DNA from: a bacterium
Lineage (GTDB): Bacteria > Zhuqueibacterota > QNDG01 > JAGLOF01
Assembly (NCBI GenBank): GCA_023139105.1
Contig: JAGLOF010000012.1
Span: 1 to 64,000 of the forward strand
Reading direction: 5' to 3'
DNA: 64,000 nucleotides
Within the stretch, counting starts at the first letter, position 1; each line of letters starts with the position of its first letter. Below are positions 36,599 to 45,815 of this stretch, piece after piece. The notes below the pieces were generated by a model, which was given only the letters and a program-made list of their open reading frames with translations, ran no database searches and had not been told where the DNA came from. The position numbers and the translations under genes are program-made.

Positions 36599-37551
36599 CG
36601 ACTTTCCAACTCCTTAAAAAGGGGATCCAGCATTTGATGCATCAGCACATAAGGGCTATGTTTACGAGCAAATAGATCGTCGACCCATGCGTCGATCTGT
36701 CCCTCAAAGTCCAAATGTTGATACACCGTCTCCTCAACTTTAGTTGCGGCAATGCGCCGGATCTCCGACACAATGCGCGCCCGCCGTTTGTCTGACAGGC
36801 ATCCACTGGCTTCCATGGACAACAGATAATTGTCCAGTACCTTCATCATTTCATCTATGCCCTCATTCCTGAGTGCCGAGACCAGACAGATCGGGTTGCG
36901 ATCTGAAGGATTCTCCACATATTTCATATCGAGGACATAACCGATCTCTGAGGCTACTTTATCTGCCCCGTCACGATCGGCCTTGTTGACCACAAAGATG
37001 TCACCAATTTCCATGACACCTGCTTTCAGTGCTTGGATCTCATCGCCCAGACCGGGCACCATGACGAGCAGGACAACATCGGCCAGCTCCATTACTTCAA
37101 TCTCGGTCTGGCCTACGCCAATGGTCTCTAAAATGATGGTATCGAAGCCCGCAGCATCAAGGACTTTAATGGCGTCGCCTGTGGCGCCCGCCACGCCGCC
37201 CAGATGTCCGCGCGAGGCCATGGATCGAATGAACACGCCATCATCTGTGGCGTGTTGCTGCATACGGAGACGGTCGCCCAGAATGGCACCGCCGGAAAAG
37301 GGTGAAGACGGATCTACAGCGATCACGCCCACACGCCGTCCACGGCGCCGTTCACGGGTAATAAGCTGGTCGGTCAGCGTCGATTTACCGGCCCCGGGAG
37401 GGCCGGTTATGCCCCACACTACAGCATGTCCGCAGTGCGGAAAAAGTTCATCAATGAGCGCTTCCTTACCGTCTCTATCATTTTCGATCCAGGTTAGAGC
37501 CCGCGCTATATACCGGGTTTCACCTGCCAGGACTTTGGGTGCGAGGTTCAC
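36595..37551 (-). CDS. meaB: MeaB-type GTPase chaperone of methylmalonyl-CoA mutase
   Basis: 318 residues, G3E-family GTPase that protects and reloads the B12 cofactor of the mutase. P-loop GPPGAGKST at 50-58, then VDPSSPFSGGAILGDRLRMQ, ETIGVGQTEIEVMELAD and NKADRDGADK. The C-terminal dimerisation helices are complete. Two bases separate it from the B12-binding subunit gene. Confidence 0.95.
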   Translation of the reverse strand: MNLAPKVLAGETRYIARALTWIENDRDGKEALIDELFPHCGHAVVWGITGPPGAGKSTLTDQLITRERRRGRRVGVIAVDPSSPFSGGAILGDRLRMQQHATDDGVFIRSMASRGHLGGVAGATGDAIKVLDAAGFDTIILETIGVGQTEIEVMELADVVLLVMVPGLGDEIQALKAGVMEIGDIFVVNKADRDGADKVASEIGYVLDMKYVENPSDRNPICLVSALRNEGIDEMMKVLDNYLLSMEASGCLSDKRRARIVSEIRRIAATKVEETVYQHLDFEGQIDAWVDDLFARKHSPYVLMHQMLDPLFKELESR

Positions 37552-37553
37552 GT

Positions 37554-37967
37554 TTACTTGGCCTCTACCCGTTCCCGGTTTTTTTCAATAAAATCAACAA
37601 CATCTTTAATGGGTGTACCCGGCGTAAAGACAGCTTCCACTCCAGCCTTGTTCAGACCGGGAATGTCGTCTTCAGGGATAACACCGCCACCAAAGATAAT
37701 AATATCATCTGCACCTTCAGCTTTCAGTACTTTCACCACTTCAGGGAAAAGCTCATTGTGAGCACCTGAGAGCAGTGAGAGGCCGACAAAATCGACATCT
37801 TCCTGAACCGCTGTCTTGGCAATGGCTTCCGGGGACTGACGGATACCGGTGTAAATCACCTCATATCCGGCATCCTTCAAAGCACGGGCCACATACTTGG
37901 CACCGCGGTCATGGCCGTCCAGGCCCGGTTTGCCCACTAAAACTCGAATGGTCTTCGCCATTTTCAT
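37554..37967 (-). CDS. mcmA2: Methylmalonyl-CoA mutase B12-binding subunit
   Basis: 137 residues comprising only the cobalamin-binding domain: DGHDRG supplies the DxHxxG motif (Asp17, His19, Gly22), then GLSLLSGAH and [12 protein letters not shown]. It works with the separate catalytic subunit encoded just upstream, as in the two-subunit mutases of archaea and some bacteria. The 174-base gap to the large-subunit gene holds repeat-like sequence. Confidence 0.94.
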   Translation of the reverse strand: MKMAKTIRVLVGKPGLDGHDRGAKYVARALKDAGYEVIYTGIRQSPEAIAKTAVQEDVDFVGLSLLSGAHNELFPEVVKVLKAEGADDIIIFGGGVIPEDDIPGLNKAGVEAVFTPGTPIKDVVDFIEKNRERVEAK

Positions 37968-37987
37968 TTCCTCTTATTTAATTCTCC

Positions 37988-38135
37988 ACAGAATAACACG
38001 GAAGGACACAGAATAAACAAATTCAAAATACTTAACATGGCTTTGATTATTCGATTTTTCGTGTGGTTCCATGTACCTCCGTGGATATTTTTTCTTTGAT
38101 TTCTTAAAAAACTCTCCGATTTCATCCGTGGAGAA
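37988..38135. repeat. Intergenic CACGGA / TCCGTGG repeat pair within the operon
   Basis: Between mcmA2 and mcmA1: CCACAGAATAACACGGAAGGACACAG at the left end faces TTCGTGTGGTTCC, CCTCCGTGGA and CATCCGTGGAGAATTC to the right, an imperfect inverted arrangement. It belongs to the same TCCGTG class as 16051-16078 and 19244-19426. No gene is supported here. Confidence 0.5.
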
Positions 38136-38141
38136 TTCTAT

Positions 38142-39815
38142 TTAAAGTATAATCGACTCTTTGTACTCGCCAAACTCATCACGCAGCACATTACAGATCT
38201 CACCCAGTGTTGCGTAAGTACGGGCTGCATCAACGATCAGGGGCATGAGGTTGACTTCAACATCCTTTGCGCCCTCTTTCAGTACGGCCAATGTACGATC
38301 CACATCGGCCTGATTGCGGCTGGCTTTAACTTCAGCCAATTTTTTCATCTGCACTTCACGCAATGCGGGATCCACTTTCAAGAGACCAGTAGGCGCGCCT
38401 TCATCGATGGTGAATTTATTTACGCCAACCACAACCTGCTCACCGGACTCAATCTCTTTCTGTGCACGGTAAGCTGCATCCTGGATCTCTTTCTGTACAT
38501 AACCTTTTTCGATAGCCTGTACCATACCGCCCTGATCTTCAATTTTATCCAGATACTTCCAGGCTTCTTCTTCTATGGTGTCTGTCAAACCTTCTACATA
38601 ATAGGAACCTGCAAGAGGATCAACGGTGTTGGCCACACCCGACTCATGGGCCACAATCTGCTGTGTCCGCAGGGCGATGCGTACAGATTCTTCCGTGGGC
38701 AAGGCCAAGGCCTCGTCGCGGGAATTTGTATGCAGAGACTGGGTACCACCCATGACAGCGGCCAGTGTTTGAATGGCCACGCGGACGATGTTGTTGTCCG
38801 ACTGCTGAGCTGTCAGAGTAGATCCACCGGTCTGCGTATGGAAGCGCAGCATCTGTGACTTCTCAGATTTGGCATTAAACTGCTCTTTCATCACAGTGGC
38901 CCAGATGCGGCGGGCAGCGCGGTACTTGGCCACCTCTTCAAACAAATCATTATGGGCATTAAAGAAGAAAGAAAGGCGACCGGCAAAAGTATCAACATCC
39001 AGGCCAGCCTTCAACGCAGCACGGACGTACTCAATGCCATCGGCCAGTGTAAAGGCCACTTCCTGTGCGGCTGTGGAACCAGCTTCACGGATGTGATACC
39101 CTGAAATGGAGATGGTATTCCACTTGGGCACATCGGTGGCACAGTAATCAAAAATATTGGTGATCAGACGAATGGATGGGGTTGGTGGGAAAATATACGT
39201 CCCACGGGCAATATACTCTTTCAGAATATCATTCTGAATAGTACCGCGCAACTGTTCTTTGGAGACACCTTGTTTCTCCCCAACGGCAATGTAGAAAGCC
39301 AGGAGCACAGCGGCCGGGGCGTTAATGGTCATCGATGTAGACACCTTGTCCAGGGGAATACCATCGAAGAGCAGCTCCATATCTTTCAGTGTGTCAATAG
39401 CCACACCAACCTTACCCACTTCGCCAACGGAATGGGAATCATCAGAATCGTAACCAATTTGTGTTGGCAGATCAAATGCCACCGACAAACCGGTCTGACC
39501 CTGGTTTAACAGATATTTATACCGTTCATTGGATTCTTCAGCAGTACCAAAACCGGCATACTGACGCATGGTCCAAAAACGGCCACGATACATAGTGGGT
39601 TGTACACCTCTTGTGAAAGGGAACTCACCGGGAAAACCCAGTTTACTTAAATACGCTTCCTCGCTTAAATCACCAGGAAGTGCGACCCGCTCGGCGGGGT
39701 TCCAGGAACCGGTTGTAAAGTTTTCCTTTCTCTCAGGAAAACGGTCCGTCACCTTTTTAAGCGTAGTCTCTTGCCACGCTTTTTGGGCGTCCTGAATCTT
39801 TTTTTGCTCAGCCAT
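38142..39815 (-). CDS. mcmA1: Methylmalonyl-CoA mutase large (catalytic) subunit
   Basis: 557 residues, the catalytic TIM-barrel subunit without the B12 domain, as expected for the split enzyme. Hallmarks: [69 protein letters not shown] and [20 protein letters not shown]. It isomerises succinyl-CoA and methylmalonyl-CoA. First gene of the eight-gene operon. I saw no B12 riboswitch in the 378 bases upstream. Confidence 0.96.
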   Translation of the reverse strand: MAEQKKIQDAQKAWQETTLKKVTDRFPERKENFTTGSWNPAERVALPGDLSEEAYLSKLGFPGEFPFTRGVQPTMYRGRFWTMRQYAGFGTAEESNERYKYLLNQGQTGLSVAFDLPTQIGYDSDDSHSVGEVGKVGVAIDTLKDMELLFDGIPLDKVSTSMTINAPAAVLLAFYIAVGEKQGVSKEQLRGTIQNDILKEYIARGTYIFPPTPSIRLITNIFDYCATDVPKWNTISISGYHIREAGSTAAQEVAFTLADGIEYVRAALKAGLDVDTFAGRLSFFFNAHNDLFEEVAKYRAARRIWATVMKEQFNAKSEKSQMLRFHTQTGGSTLTAQQSDNNIVRVAIQTLAAVMGGTQSLHTNSRDEALALPTEESVRIALRTQQIVAHESGVANTVDPLAGSYYVEGLTDTIEEEAWKYLDKIEDQGGMVQAIEKGYVQKEIQDAAYRAQKEIESGEQVVVGVNKFTIDEGAPTGLLKVDPALREVQMKKLAEVKASRNQADVDRTLAVLKEGAKDVEVNLMPLIVDAARTYATLGEICNVLRDEFGEYKESIIL

Positions 39816-40056
39816 TTTGCTCTATTGCTCCTTGCAATTAAAATTAAATGCACCTAGCTTCGAAACAGCCCCTAATTTAATACAAATTAAGCTCAATCAA
39901 AGCTTTTTTTACCTCAATATGCAGATTTTCAGAAGCGATTCAGAAATAACTAAAAAAAAGTGAGAGCCGTCAGCGAATTTCCGGAGATTAAATATACAAA
40001 AAAATACCGGAGAATTATAAAAATAAAACAGTTTGCACCTCAGAGTGGAGCCTACC

Positions 40057-40085
40057 CACCAATACAACTTGGTGTTGTATTGGTG
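40057..40085. repeat. Perfect 12-bp inverted repeat in the 39816-40193 spacer
   Basis: CACCAATACAAC and GTTGTATTGGTG are exact complements around a 5-base loop. Neither strand has a strong U tract after it, so it may be a weak terminator for the AspT-like gene, a binding site or a REP-type unit. The rest of this 378-base spacer is AT-rich with no gene. Confidence 0.6.
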
Positions 40086-40193
40086 TTTTGAAGGAGTACG
40101 ATTTTAGAATTTAACAATCATATCAATATAATCCCATTATTATTCCTGCTATAATCCACTGTTACACCAAATATGTCAATCAAAACGTGTACT

Positions 40194-41789
40194 TTACATC
40201 AGTCCCCCAATAAGCCTGGCAAGAATAATCACCCCCACCATGGCCACAGGATAAACAGTGGCATATGCAACTGATGGGGCACTGCACTTGGTTAATCCCT
40301 GAGCCGCGCCCAAGCCGGGCGTACTGGTCATGGCACCGGTCAAAACTCCCAGCAGTGTTAACGGATTCATCTTGAAGATAAAACGTCCTATCAACATACC
40401 TGTAACCATGGGTATTAAAGTAATGATCGCCGCCAAACCCAATATTGAGATCCCATGCACTGTAAGGACATCTCCCAGATCAGAACCGGCCTGTGTTCCA
40501 ACCACAGCCAAAAAACAAGCCAAACCAAGATCTCTTAATATTTGACTAGCCTGCGGCGATAATGACCAGACCACAGGCCCTGTACGGACAAGTCGTGAGA
40601 GCAGAACAGCCGAAATCAGAATGCCGCCAGTAAGCCCAAACCTGAATGAAGGCAGACCGGGAATTGGAATAGAGACATTACCTAATACCAAGCCTAGTCC
40701 CAGGCCCAGGAAAACCGGGAGCAGATCTGTCTCTCCCAATTGATTCAAGGCATTGCCCAGTGTTTTAACAATCCAGTCAAATTGATCAGTATGACAGACA
40801 ATACGAAGCCTGTCACCAAGCCGTAGACGATCCGCAGGTCCGGGTTGGAAATCAACACCACTGCGGCGAATACGCGTTACTGTTATCCGGTTTTCCGGCA
40901 ACAGATCCAATTCCGCCAGAGAGCGGTTGACGTTTTTTCTATTGGAGACCAATATCCACTTAGCACAATAAGAATGAGAGAAAGTTATTTTCCTGTTTGT
41001 TTCAGGACCAACCAGCAACCTGACTTTATCCAATGCCTCAGTTGAACCTACAGCTTTAATAAGATCGCCCAGTTCAAATACAGTATTCGGTGCGGGTGCA
41101 ATAGATTTTTCATCCTTCCTGACTCTGGAAATAGTAGCACCGGTCATTTCTGTAAAATTGATTTCTGTCAAAGATCTACCAACCCAAGCTGGATTCTGCA
41201 CGATAAAATTACGATGATCCAACGCAGGATAATGTTCGCTGCTTTCATTCTTAAAAGCAATGGCAGCCTTATTTAAATCCAATTTTAAAAACTTTGGAAC
41301 CAGCCTGACAAACAGAATCACCATCAAAACGCCAACCGGATAGGCCGCACCGTAACCAATAGACGCCAATGGCGATCCAGTGGCTTCAATGGCCGCGGCC
41401 AACCCGGGTGTACTGGTTAATGCTCCAGTGAAAAGCCCGGCAGCCAAAGACCAATCAAGCTCTGCAAAATGGGCTATAAGCCATGTTACGCCTACGCCGC
41501 TGAGTAGTACTGGTAATGTAATAATCAGCATCTTACGTCCATACTGCCGGAAAGCTGCAACAAGTCCCGGTCCAGACTGCATGCCAATGGCAAAGATAAA
41601 TAGAGCCTGACCCCATAGCAAAAACACATCCGGTGTTTTAAGCCCTGAATATCCTGCCGCTAATCCGGCAAAGAGAATCCCTGCAGAATCAAGAGATACT
41701 CCACCAAGCTTTATCCTGCCAATAAGAAATCCAATTGCAATTACAAAAATAAGCCCAAATAACGGATGATTTAATATCATTTCAAACAT
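40194..41789 (-). CDS. AspT/YidE-family transporter with central RCK_C domains
   Basis: 531 residues from ATG 41789 (AAGGGA ribosome site). Two membrane halves, each with the conserved SxTPGLxAA block (ALTSTPGLAAAIEATGSP near the N-terminus; AMTSTPGLGAAQGLTKC near the C-terminus), flank two RCK_C/TrkA_C regulatory domains (about 190-350; LTEINFTEMTGATISRV and LAELDLLPENRITVTRIRR). The family includes aspartate-alanine exchangers and uncharacterised transporters; the substrate here is unknown. Confidence 0.9.
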   Translation of the reverse strand: MFEMILNHPLFGLIFVIAIGFLIGRIKLGGVSLDSAGILFAGLAAGYSGLKTPDVFLLWGQALFIFAIGMQSGPGLVAAFRQYGRKMLIITLPVLLSGVGVTWLIAHFAELDWSLAAGLFTGALTSTPGLAAAIEATGSPLASIGYGAAYPVGVLMVILFVRLVPKFLKLDLNKAAIAFKNESSEHYPALDHRNFIVQNPAWVGRSLTEINFTEMTGATISRVRKDEKSIAPAPNTVFELGDLIKAVGSTEALDKVRLLVGPETNRKITFSHSYCAKWILVSNRKNVNRSLAELDLLPENRITVTRIRRSGVDFQPGPADRLRLGDRLRIVCHTDQFDWIVKTLGNALNQLGETDLLPVFLGLGLGLVLGNVSIPIPGLPSFRFGLTGGILISAVLLSRLVRTGPVVWSLSPQASQILRDLGLACFLAVVGTQAGSDLGDVLTVHGISILGLAAIITLIPMVTGMLIGRFIFKMNPLTLLGVLTGAMTSTPGLGAAQGLTKCSAPSVAYATVYPVAMVGVIILARLIGGLM

Positions 41790-41892
41790 AGCAATTCCCT
41801 TGAGATCATTTTGATACTTTTTTAAATATAAATAAAACATATCATAATTGAAATAAAATTAGAATCAATTTTGCTTTTTTTAAAACTTTTTC

Positions 41893-41936
41893 TTGACTTA
41901 ATGAGTCGGAAATAGTAAATTAATACCAAAATGGTA
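41893..41936 (+). promoter_or_regulatory. Promoter with palindrome for the second Rrf2 gene
   Basis: A -35 TTGACT (41893-41898), 17-base spacer and -10 TAAATT (41916-41921), followed at 41924-41936 by TACC-AAAAT-GGTA, a short palindrome overlapping the expected start of transcription. The placement suits autorepression by the Rrf2 protein encoded 11 bases downstream (inference). Confidence 0.6.
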
Positions 41937-41946
41937 GGATTTTAAT

Positions 41947-42363
41947 ATGAAATTAACAACCAAGGGAAGATACGCTGCACGGGCAATGCTGGAACTGACG
42001 AAAAACACTACGGGCAATCCGCTACAGCTAAAAGAGATTGCACAGCGGCAGGACATATCAGTTAAATACCTGGAACGTATCATGACCAAAATGGCTTCTG
42101 CCGGATTAGTTTCAAGTCTGCGCGGCCTGCATGGTGGATTCACTCTGGCAAAGACGCCGGAGGAGATTAAGCTCCTGGATATACTAACAGCTGCTGATGA
42201 GTCTATCATCCCAGTAGACTGTGTTGTAAAAGAAGGCCGTTGTGGCAATGAAACAACCTGTGTCATGAATCGTGTATGGTCCGGATTATACATAAATATA
42301 AAAAATTATCTCACCTCTATTTCTTTAAAAGATCTCATGACAATGGAACTTGAAAACTTATAA
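41947..42363 (+). CDS. Rrf2-family transcriptional regulator, IscR-like
   Basis: 138 residues. N-terminal MKLTTKGRYAARAMLEL and winged helix LKEIAQRQDISVKYLERIMTKMASAGLVSSLRGLHGG are typical of the family. Cys92, Cys99 and Cys105 have the spacing of [Fe-S] ligands, the same as in the other Rrf2 protein of this window, though the two differ in sequence. The downstream FMN-binding-like gene starts 22 bases later and is likely cotranscribed. Confidence 0.9.
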   Translation: MKLTTKGRYAARAMLELTKNTTGNPLQLKEIAQRQDISVKYLERIMTKMASAGLVSSLRGLHGGFTLAKTPEEIKLLDILTAADESIIPVDCVVKEGRCGNETTCVMNRVWSGLYINIKNYLTSISLKDLMTMELENL

Positions 42364-42385
42364 TTTCAAATAGAAAGAACACATC

Positions 42386-42886
42386 ATGAAAAATAAAGTG
42401 ATTATTTTACTGGTAATGCTACAAATACCAGCATTGCTGATGGGCCAAAACTTTACATTTAAACCTCAAACTTCAGTAGGCGGATACGGTGAGCTGCACT
42501 ATGACCAGCAATTCTCAGGAATGATTGTTTCGTACTGGACTGTCAGCCGTAATGATACAATAGTCGGCTTTGCCGCTATGGATATTTTTCAACTCCGCAA
42601 TCAGCAGCCCCGTGTTTTGGTACTATTCACCCCCCAAACATCTGTGAACTCGATAAGGATTTTTGGTTTCCACGGCATATATGGTCGTGGAGCAACAACA
42701 CAAACATGGCTTAAACACTTTAAAGGGAAAACAGCTAATAGCGATTTTTCCTATGCAGACGGTGTTCCTGCCATATCCGGTGCCACAGAAACTGCTCACG
42801 GTATCAGGAAGGCAGTAAAGCGACTTACAATGCTCACTAAATGGATGATGAATTCATCACACACTCAAATTGCCGGCCGCCAGTAA
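42386..42886 (+). CDS. Exported FMN-binding-like protein
   Basis: 166 residues with a signal peptide (MKNKVIILLVMLQIPALLMGQ). The C-terminal half contains DGVPAISGATETAHGIRKAV, which resembles the flavin-attachment SGATxTS region of FMN-binding (NqrC/RnfG-type) domains, and the N-terminal half has a GGYGELHYD strand motif. Threonine 2 of the motif is preserved (GATET), but covalent flavin attachment is unproven. Coupled to an Rrf2 regulator, it may be a small redox protein of the envelope. Confidence 0.65.
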   Translation: MKNKVIILLVMLQIPALLMGQNFTFKPQTSVGGYGELHYDQQFSGMIVSYWTVSRNDTIVGFAAMDIFQLRNQQPRVLVLFTPQTSVNSIRIFGFHGIYGRGATTQTWLKHFKGKTANSDFSYADGVPAISGATETAHGIRKAVKRLTMLTKWMMNSSHTQIAGRQ

Positions 42887-42913
42887 TAACTTTAACCGGT
42901 ATCTCTAAACATC

Positions 42914-42946
42914 AAGGGCCATCTGTGGGGGATGGCCCTTTTTATT
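42914..42946 (+). terminator. Rho-independent terminator after the FMN-binding-like gene
   Basis: A 10-bp perfect stem (AAGGGCCATC / GATGGCCCTT) with a 7-base loop and a following TTTATT. It lies 27 bases past the stop codon. The accessory island begins about 14 bases further on. Confidence 0.9.
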
Positions 42947-42959
42947 CAACTTATTTTAT

Positions 42960-43187
42960 CTGTAACGTCTAAGTTCACCTGCATTTGGGGGCGGATCGAA
43001 AAAATGTCAGGTGCAACAATTTGTGATACATTCTTTCTATATTTTTTTTCTGTTTCTATCAACGGTTTGGCTATGCCCAGTAAGGGTTTTCAAAGCATTT
43101 CCGTTTCAATTTATTACTAATTTTCTTTACTTGCATTTACTTTCAATTTGCCACTAACCCCCTTATTGGGTATAGCATTTGTTAGGC
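42960..43187. repeat. attC-like element A at the left edge of the accessory island
   Basis: About 228 bases. The right end is GTTAGGC (43181-43187), preceded by CCCCCTTATTGGGTATAGCATTT; the left end CTGTAACGTCTAAG with CACCTGCATTTGGGGG mirrors it imperfectly. The form RYYYAAC...GTTRRRY with nested inverted repeats is that of an integron recombination site, though longer than usual. It sits just past the 3' end of the DUF5131 gene, where a cassette attC is expected. Confidence 0.55.
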
Positions 43188-43219
43188 ACTGGCATTTCTA
43201 TTATCAATTAATTGTCAGA

Positions 43220-43978
43220 TTATACAACAGCAAATTGCTGTTCAATAACTTCGGGGTATTGCTGCCAGATTTTTCCGTCAATTTCTTTTCCATTTAACTT
43301 TTTATTCCGTTTAACTTTATCTGCTCCCCAAGTTCCCCATTGTTTAAAAAAGAATGCAACATCTTTATTTTCACACTGCTTTTTTATATTTACAACCCAC
43401 TCTTTCTCCATTGGTCTTGCCCTGTTGCCACTTTCTCCACCAACAATTACCCAATCAATATTTTCTAAATTCATTTTCCCTAAACCTTCAAGTAATGGCT
43501 CAACCGAAAGAAATAATACGCTTGCTTGCAGATGTCTTAATTTATCAATTCTCGGCAAACCTTCTTTTCGATTGTCAACCGTAACGCCCAACCAAATATT
43601 TTTAGGTATTTCTCGTTGCGACAAATATTGAAACATCCTGTCTGCTCGTTTAGTAAGGATTTGATAGGTATGATGTGGTGTTTCTTCAATGACCATAAAT
43701 ATTTTGTTTAAATAATCCTCTGACATATCTTTATGAAAGATGTCGCTCATTGAATTAACAAAATACACTGTTGGTTTTTTTCTTTTAAATGGGTCATTTA
43801 GTCTGCTTGGAACGGTATTGAATTTAAAACCGTTTTCGTAGCCTTCCACACCCATTGCTTGTAAACGAATTGCCATTGTTTCGGCATAGCAATTTTTACA
43901 ACCTGAACTAATTTTAGTGCAACCTGCTGAAGGGTTCCACGTTTGTTCTGTCCATTCTATTTTATGTTTACTTGCCAT
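43220..43978 (-). CDS. DUF5131 (phage Gp37/Gp68-like) three-cysteine protein
   Basis: 252 residues. The N-terminal SAGCTKISSGCKNCYAE holds Cys20, Cys27 and Cys30 (CX6CX2C), a radical-SAM-like iron-sulfur motif, followed by the family blocks VYFVNSMSDIFHKDM, YQILTKRADRM, IWLGVTVDN, LSVEPLLEGLG and DWVIVGGESGNRARPM. Members occur in phages and mobile DNA; the reaction is not established. Its start overlaps the tcmP-like gene by 11 bases, the usual pairing for this family. The locus is AT-rich compared with the flanks. Confidence 0.9.
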   Translation of the reverse strand: MASKHKIEWTEQTWNPSAGCTKISSGCKNCYAETMAIRLQAMGVEGYENGFKFNTVPSRLNDPFKRKKPTVYFVNSMSDIFHKDMSEDYLNKIFMVIEETPHHTYQILTKRADRMFQYLSQREIPKNIWLGVTVDNRKEGLPRIDKLRHLQASVLFLSVEPLLEGLGKMNLENIDWVIVGGESGNRARPMEKEWVVNIKKQCENKDVAFFFKQWGTWGADKVKRNKKLNGKEIDGKIWQQYPEVIEQQFAVV

Positions 43979-45098
43979 TGTTTATCCTTTTAATATGATA
44001 AAACTCTTTTATCTTATGAATACTGGTTGCTTGCTTGTTAAATTTACCGATTATTTCTATTGCTTTTCTATTGATTAAATTTTGAACAACTTCGGTAAAT
44101 AGTTTAGGTTCGCAACCGTTTATTAAAGCGTATTTCAAACCTGTTTTATTATCTGTTATTTCTCCCGACAAAATTAATTCTTTTATTTCTTTTGAAACCG
44201 TGTCTTTTTTAACATTTTCATCTAATTGAGAAAACAAAGAGTTAACTGCCCAATTATTATCAATATTGTAATTGGCTTCTCCTGATAATTTATCGTGATT
44301 CCAACATACTTTCAAAAACTTTTCCATACCGAGTGTATGATTTGAACCGAAAATTAAACCGTAATAATTCGCCCCTTTTTTAATGGAAAAATGATGTAAA
44401 TAGTATTCTTTGTTGTTTGGAATAAGACTTCTGAAAAAATCTGCAACTGTTCTGTGTATTTCGTTGGGCTTTTTGTTTTCAAAAGCAATTTTCGAAGTAT
44501 CAATATATTGTTTGGTATATGGGTGGTCTTTAAAACGATTGATAAATGATGATGAAATAAAGAAAATAAAATCAGTCTTAGGGAATGATATTAATTGTTT
44601 AAAAACATCTTCGTTGATTTGGCTAAAACCATATTGGTCAAGTAATACAAACTTGGCAATGTTTTTATTTTCAAAAACTCTTTTTAAATCAGGATTGTTA
44701 AATAATTCTTGAAAACTATAATTTAATATATGATAATCATAGACACAATTTGAACAATGGTTGTCTTTTTTGCATTGTTCTATAAAGACATCTGTATTTT
44801 GTAGCAACTCATTACTTTTACGAATTAGCCCTTCATTAAAAAAGAATTTTATGGGCTTTTTTGCATTAGCACAATATTTACGATTTTCACCTTTGGCTTT
44901 ATCTAATAAAATAAGCGGACTACCAAGATTATTTTCAATATCCGTTCCACTTCCTGCAAAGAAATCAAAAATAGAAACTTGCGTAGTATATTTATCATAA
45001 ATAAACACAGGTAACCATTCTTCAAAACTTTCCCCAAAAATTTCGAGTTTTAACTTTGAAGCTTCATCAAATGATTTTTTATTAATATTTTTTGCCAT
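43968..45098 (-). CDS. tcmP: Three-Cys-motif partner protein (TcmP-like)
   Basis: 376 residues. TcmP is named for sitting beside a three-Cys-motif (DUF5131) gene, exactly as here. SIFDFFAGSGTD (about 42-53) looks like motif I of a Rossmann-type methyltransferase, followed by an acidic partner region (SPLILLDKAKGE). KKDNHCSNCVYDYH adds a CxxC. FVLLDQYGFSQI resembles a catalytic or motif-IV strand. No function is proven; nucleic-acid modification or phage defence is inference from mobility and the methyltransferase-like motif. It begins 34 bases from element B. Confidence 0.85.
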   Translation of the reverse strand: MAKNINKKSFDEASKLKLEIFGESFEEWLPVFIYDKYTTQVSIFDFFAGSGTDIENNLGSPLILLDKAKGENRKYCANAKKPIKFFFNEGLIRKSNELLQNTDVFIEQCKKDNHCSNCVYDYHILNYSFQELFNNPDLKRVFENKNIAKFVLLDQYGFSQINEDVFKQLISFPKTDFIFFISSSFINRFKDHPYTKQYIDTSKIAFENKKPNEIHRTVADFFRSLIPNNKEYYLHHFSIKKGANYYGLIFGSNHTLGMEKFLKVCWNHDKLSGEANYNIDNNWAVNSLFSQLDENVKKDTVSKEIKELILSGEITDNKTGLKYALINGCEPKLFTEVVQNLINRKAIEIIGKFNKQATSIHKIKEFYHIKRINNGK

Positions 45099-45132
45099 AA
45101 TTTTTTGTTCTCTGTTTTTTGTCTTTGCTTGT

Positions 45133-45262
45133 GCCTAACGTTGAGTATATGCAAAGTAGGCGATTGCGGGCTTCAAACTTATCAAACTGCTACGATTATG
45201 AAGCGGGCTACAACCCTTAAATTTACTACTATCACGCCTATTTTGTATATATATTATTAGGC
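45133..45262. repeat. attC-like element B
   Basis: 130 bases beginning GCCTAACGTTGAG and ending ATTAGGC. Its ends are mutually complementary (GCCTAA / TTAGGC, then GTAGGCG / CGCCTAT), and the interior has the GCGGGCTTC...GAAGCGGGCT stretch. It lies between the tcmP start and the 3' end of the next leftward gene, so each gene is followed by such an element, as in integron cassettes. Confidence 0.6.
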
Positions 45263-45269
45263 AAAGTAA

Positions 45270-45796
45270 TTACTTCTTTTCAAATTTTATTGCACTCCTT
45301 ATTGAAAATCCATTATCATGAATTTCTAACATATCTAATAGATTTGTTTTCACTACATCATTATCTTTATTATAATCAAGCCACTCATTAAATCCAGAAA
45401 TAATATCTTTACAGAAATTTTTTACAGACAATTGTAATGGTTCTTTACCATCAAACCTTGAATCACCAATAGACATATTACTAAATCTGTTGCAATGAGG
45501 ACCATCAGAAATAAAAATAAATCGGTCAAGTGTTTCTTTAATTCTCTGATTCTCTATTATTTCAGATCCTTCATGCAAAAAAAACATCTTAAAGCATAGC
45601 AATCTTCACCAGTTAAATAACCATTATAATATTTTTTCATATATTTTTTGAACCAGTCACAGTATCTTCTGGAAGAACTATTATTGTTGTTCTCAATTTT
45701 TCCACAAATATCTAGTAATATGAGAGATTGAACTAACGCAGAATACCAATTCTCATTTTCCAATGATTTTTCAATAGATTTAATAATATTTTTCAT
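45270..45796 (-). pseudogene. Hypothetical cassette gene split by a homopolymer frameshift
   Basis: Two overlapping frames (45557-45796, 79 codons; 45270-45602) make one protein of about 175 residues if a single T is added to the run of eight at 45577-45584. The joined product contains SALVQSLILLDICGKIE, YCDWFKKYMKKYY and GEDCYALRCFFLHEGSE, then SVKNFCKDIISGFNEW. This matches a common uncharacterised bacterial family with a GEDCYxLRCxxLHxG motif. The break could be a real mutation, a slippage-controlled gene or a sequencing error. Confidence 0.7.
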
Positions 45797-45815
45797 AAAA
45801 TGTAATTATTATTTT

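Noticed and set aside
36983-37591. 202-codon plus-strand frame
   Set aside because: Antisense to meaB; long only because of the composition of the real gene.
39816-40193. Possible cobalamin riboswitch upstream of mcmA1
   Set aside because: I looked for a B12-box-like stretch and a conserved fold and saw none; only AT-rich sequence and one 12-bp inverted repeat on the far side.
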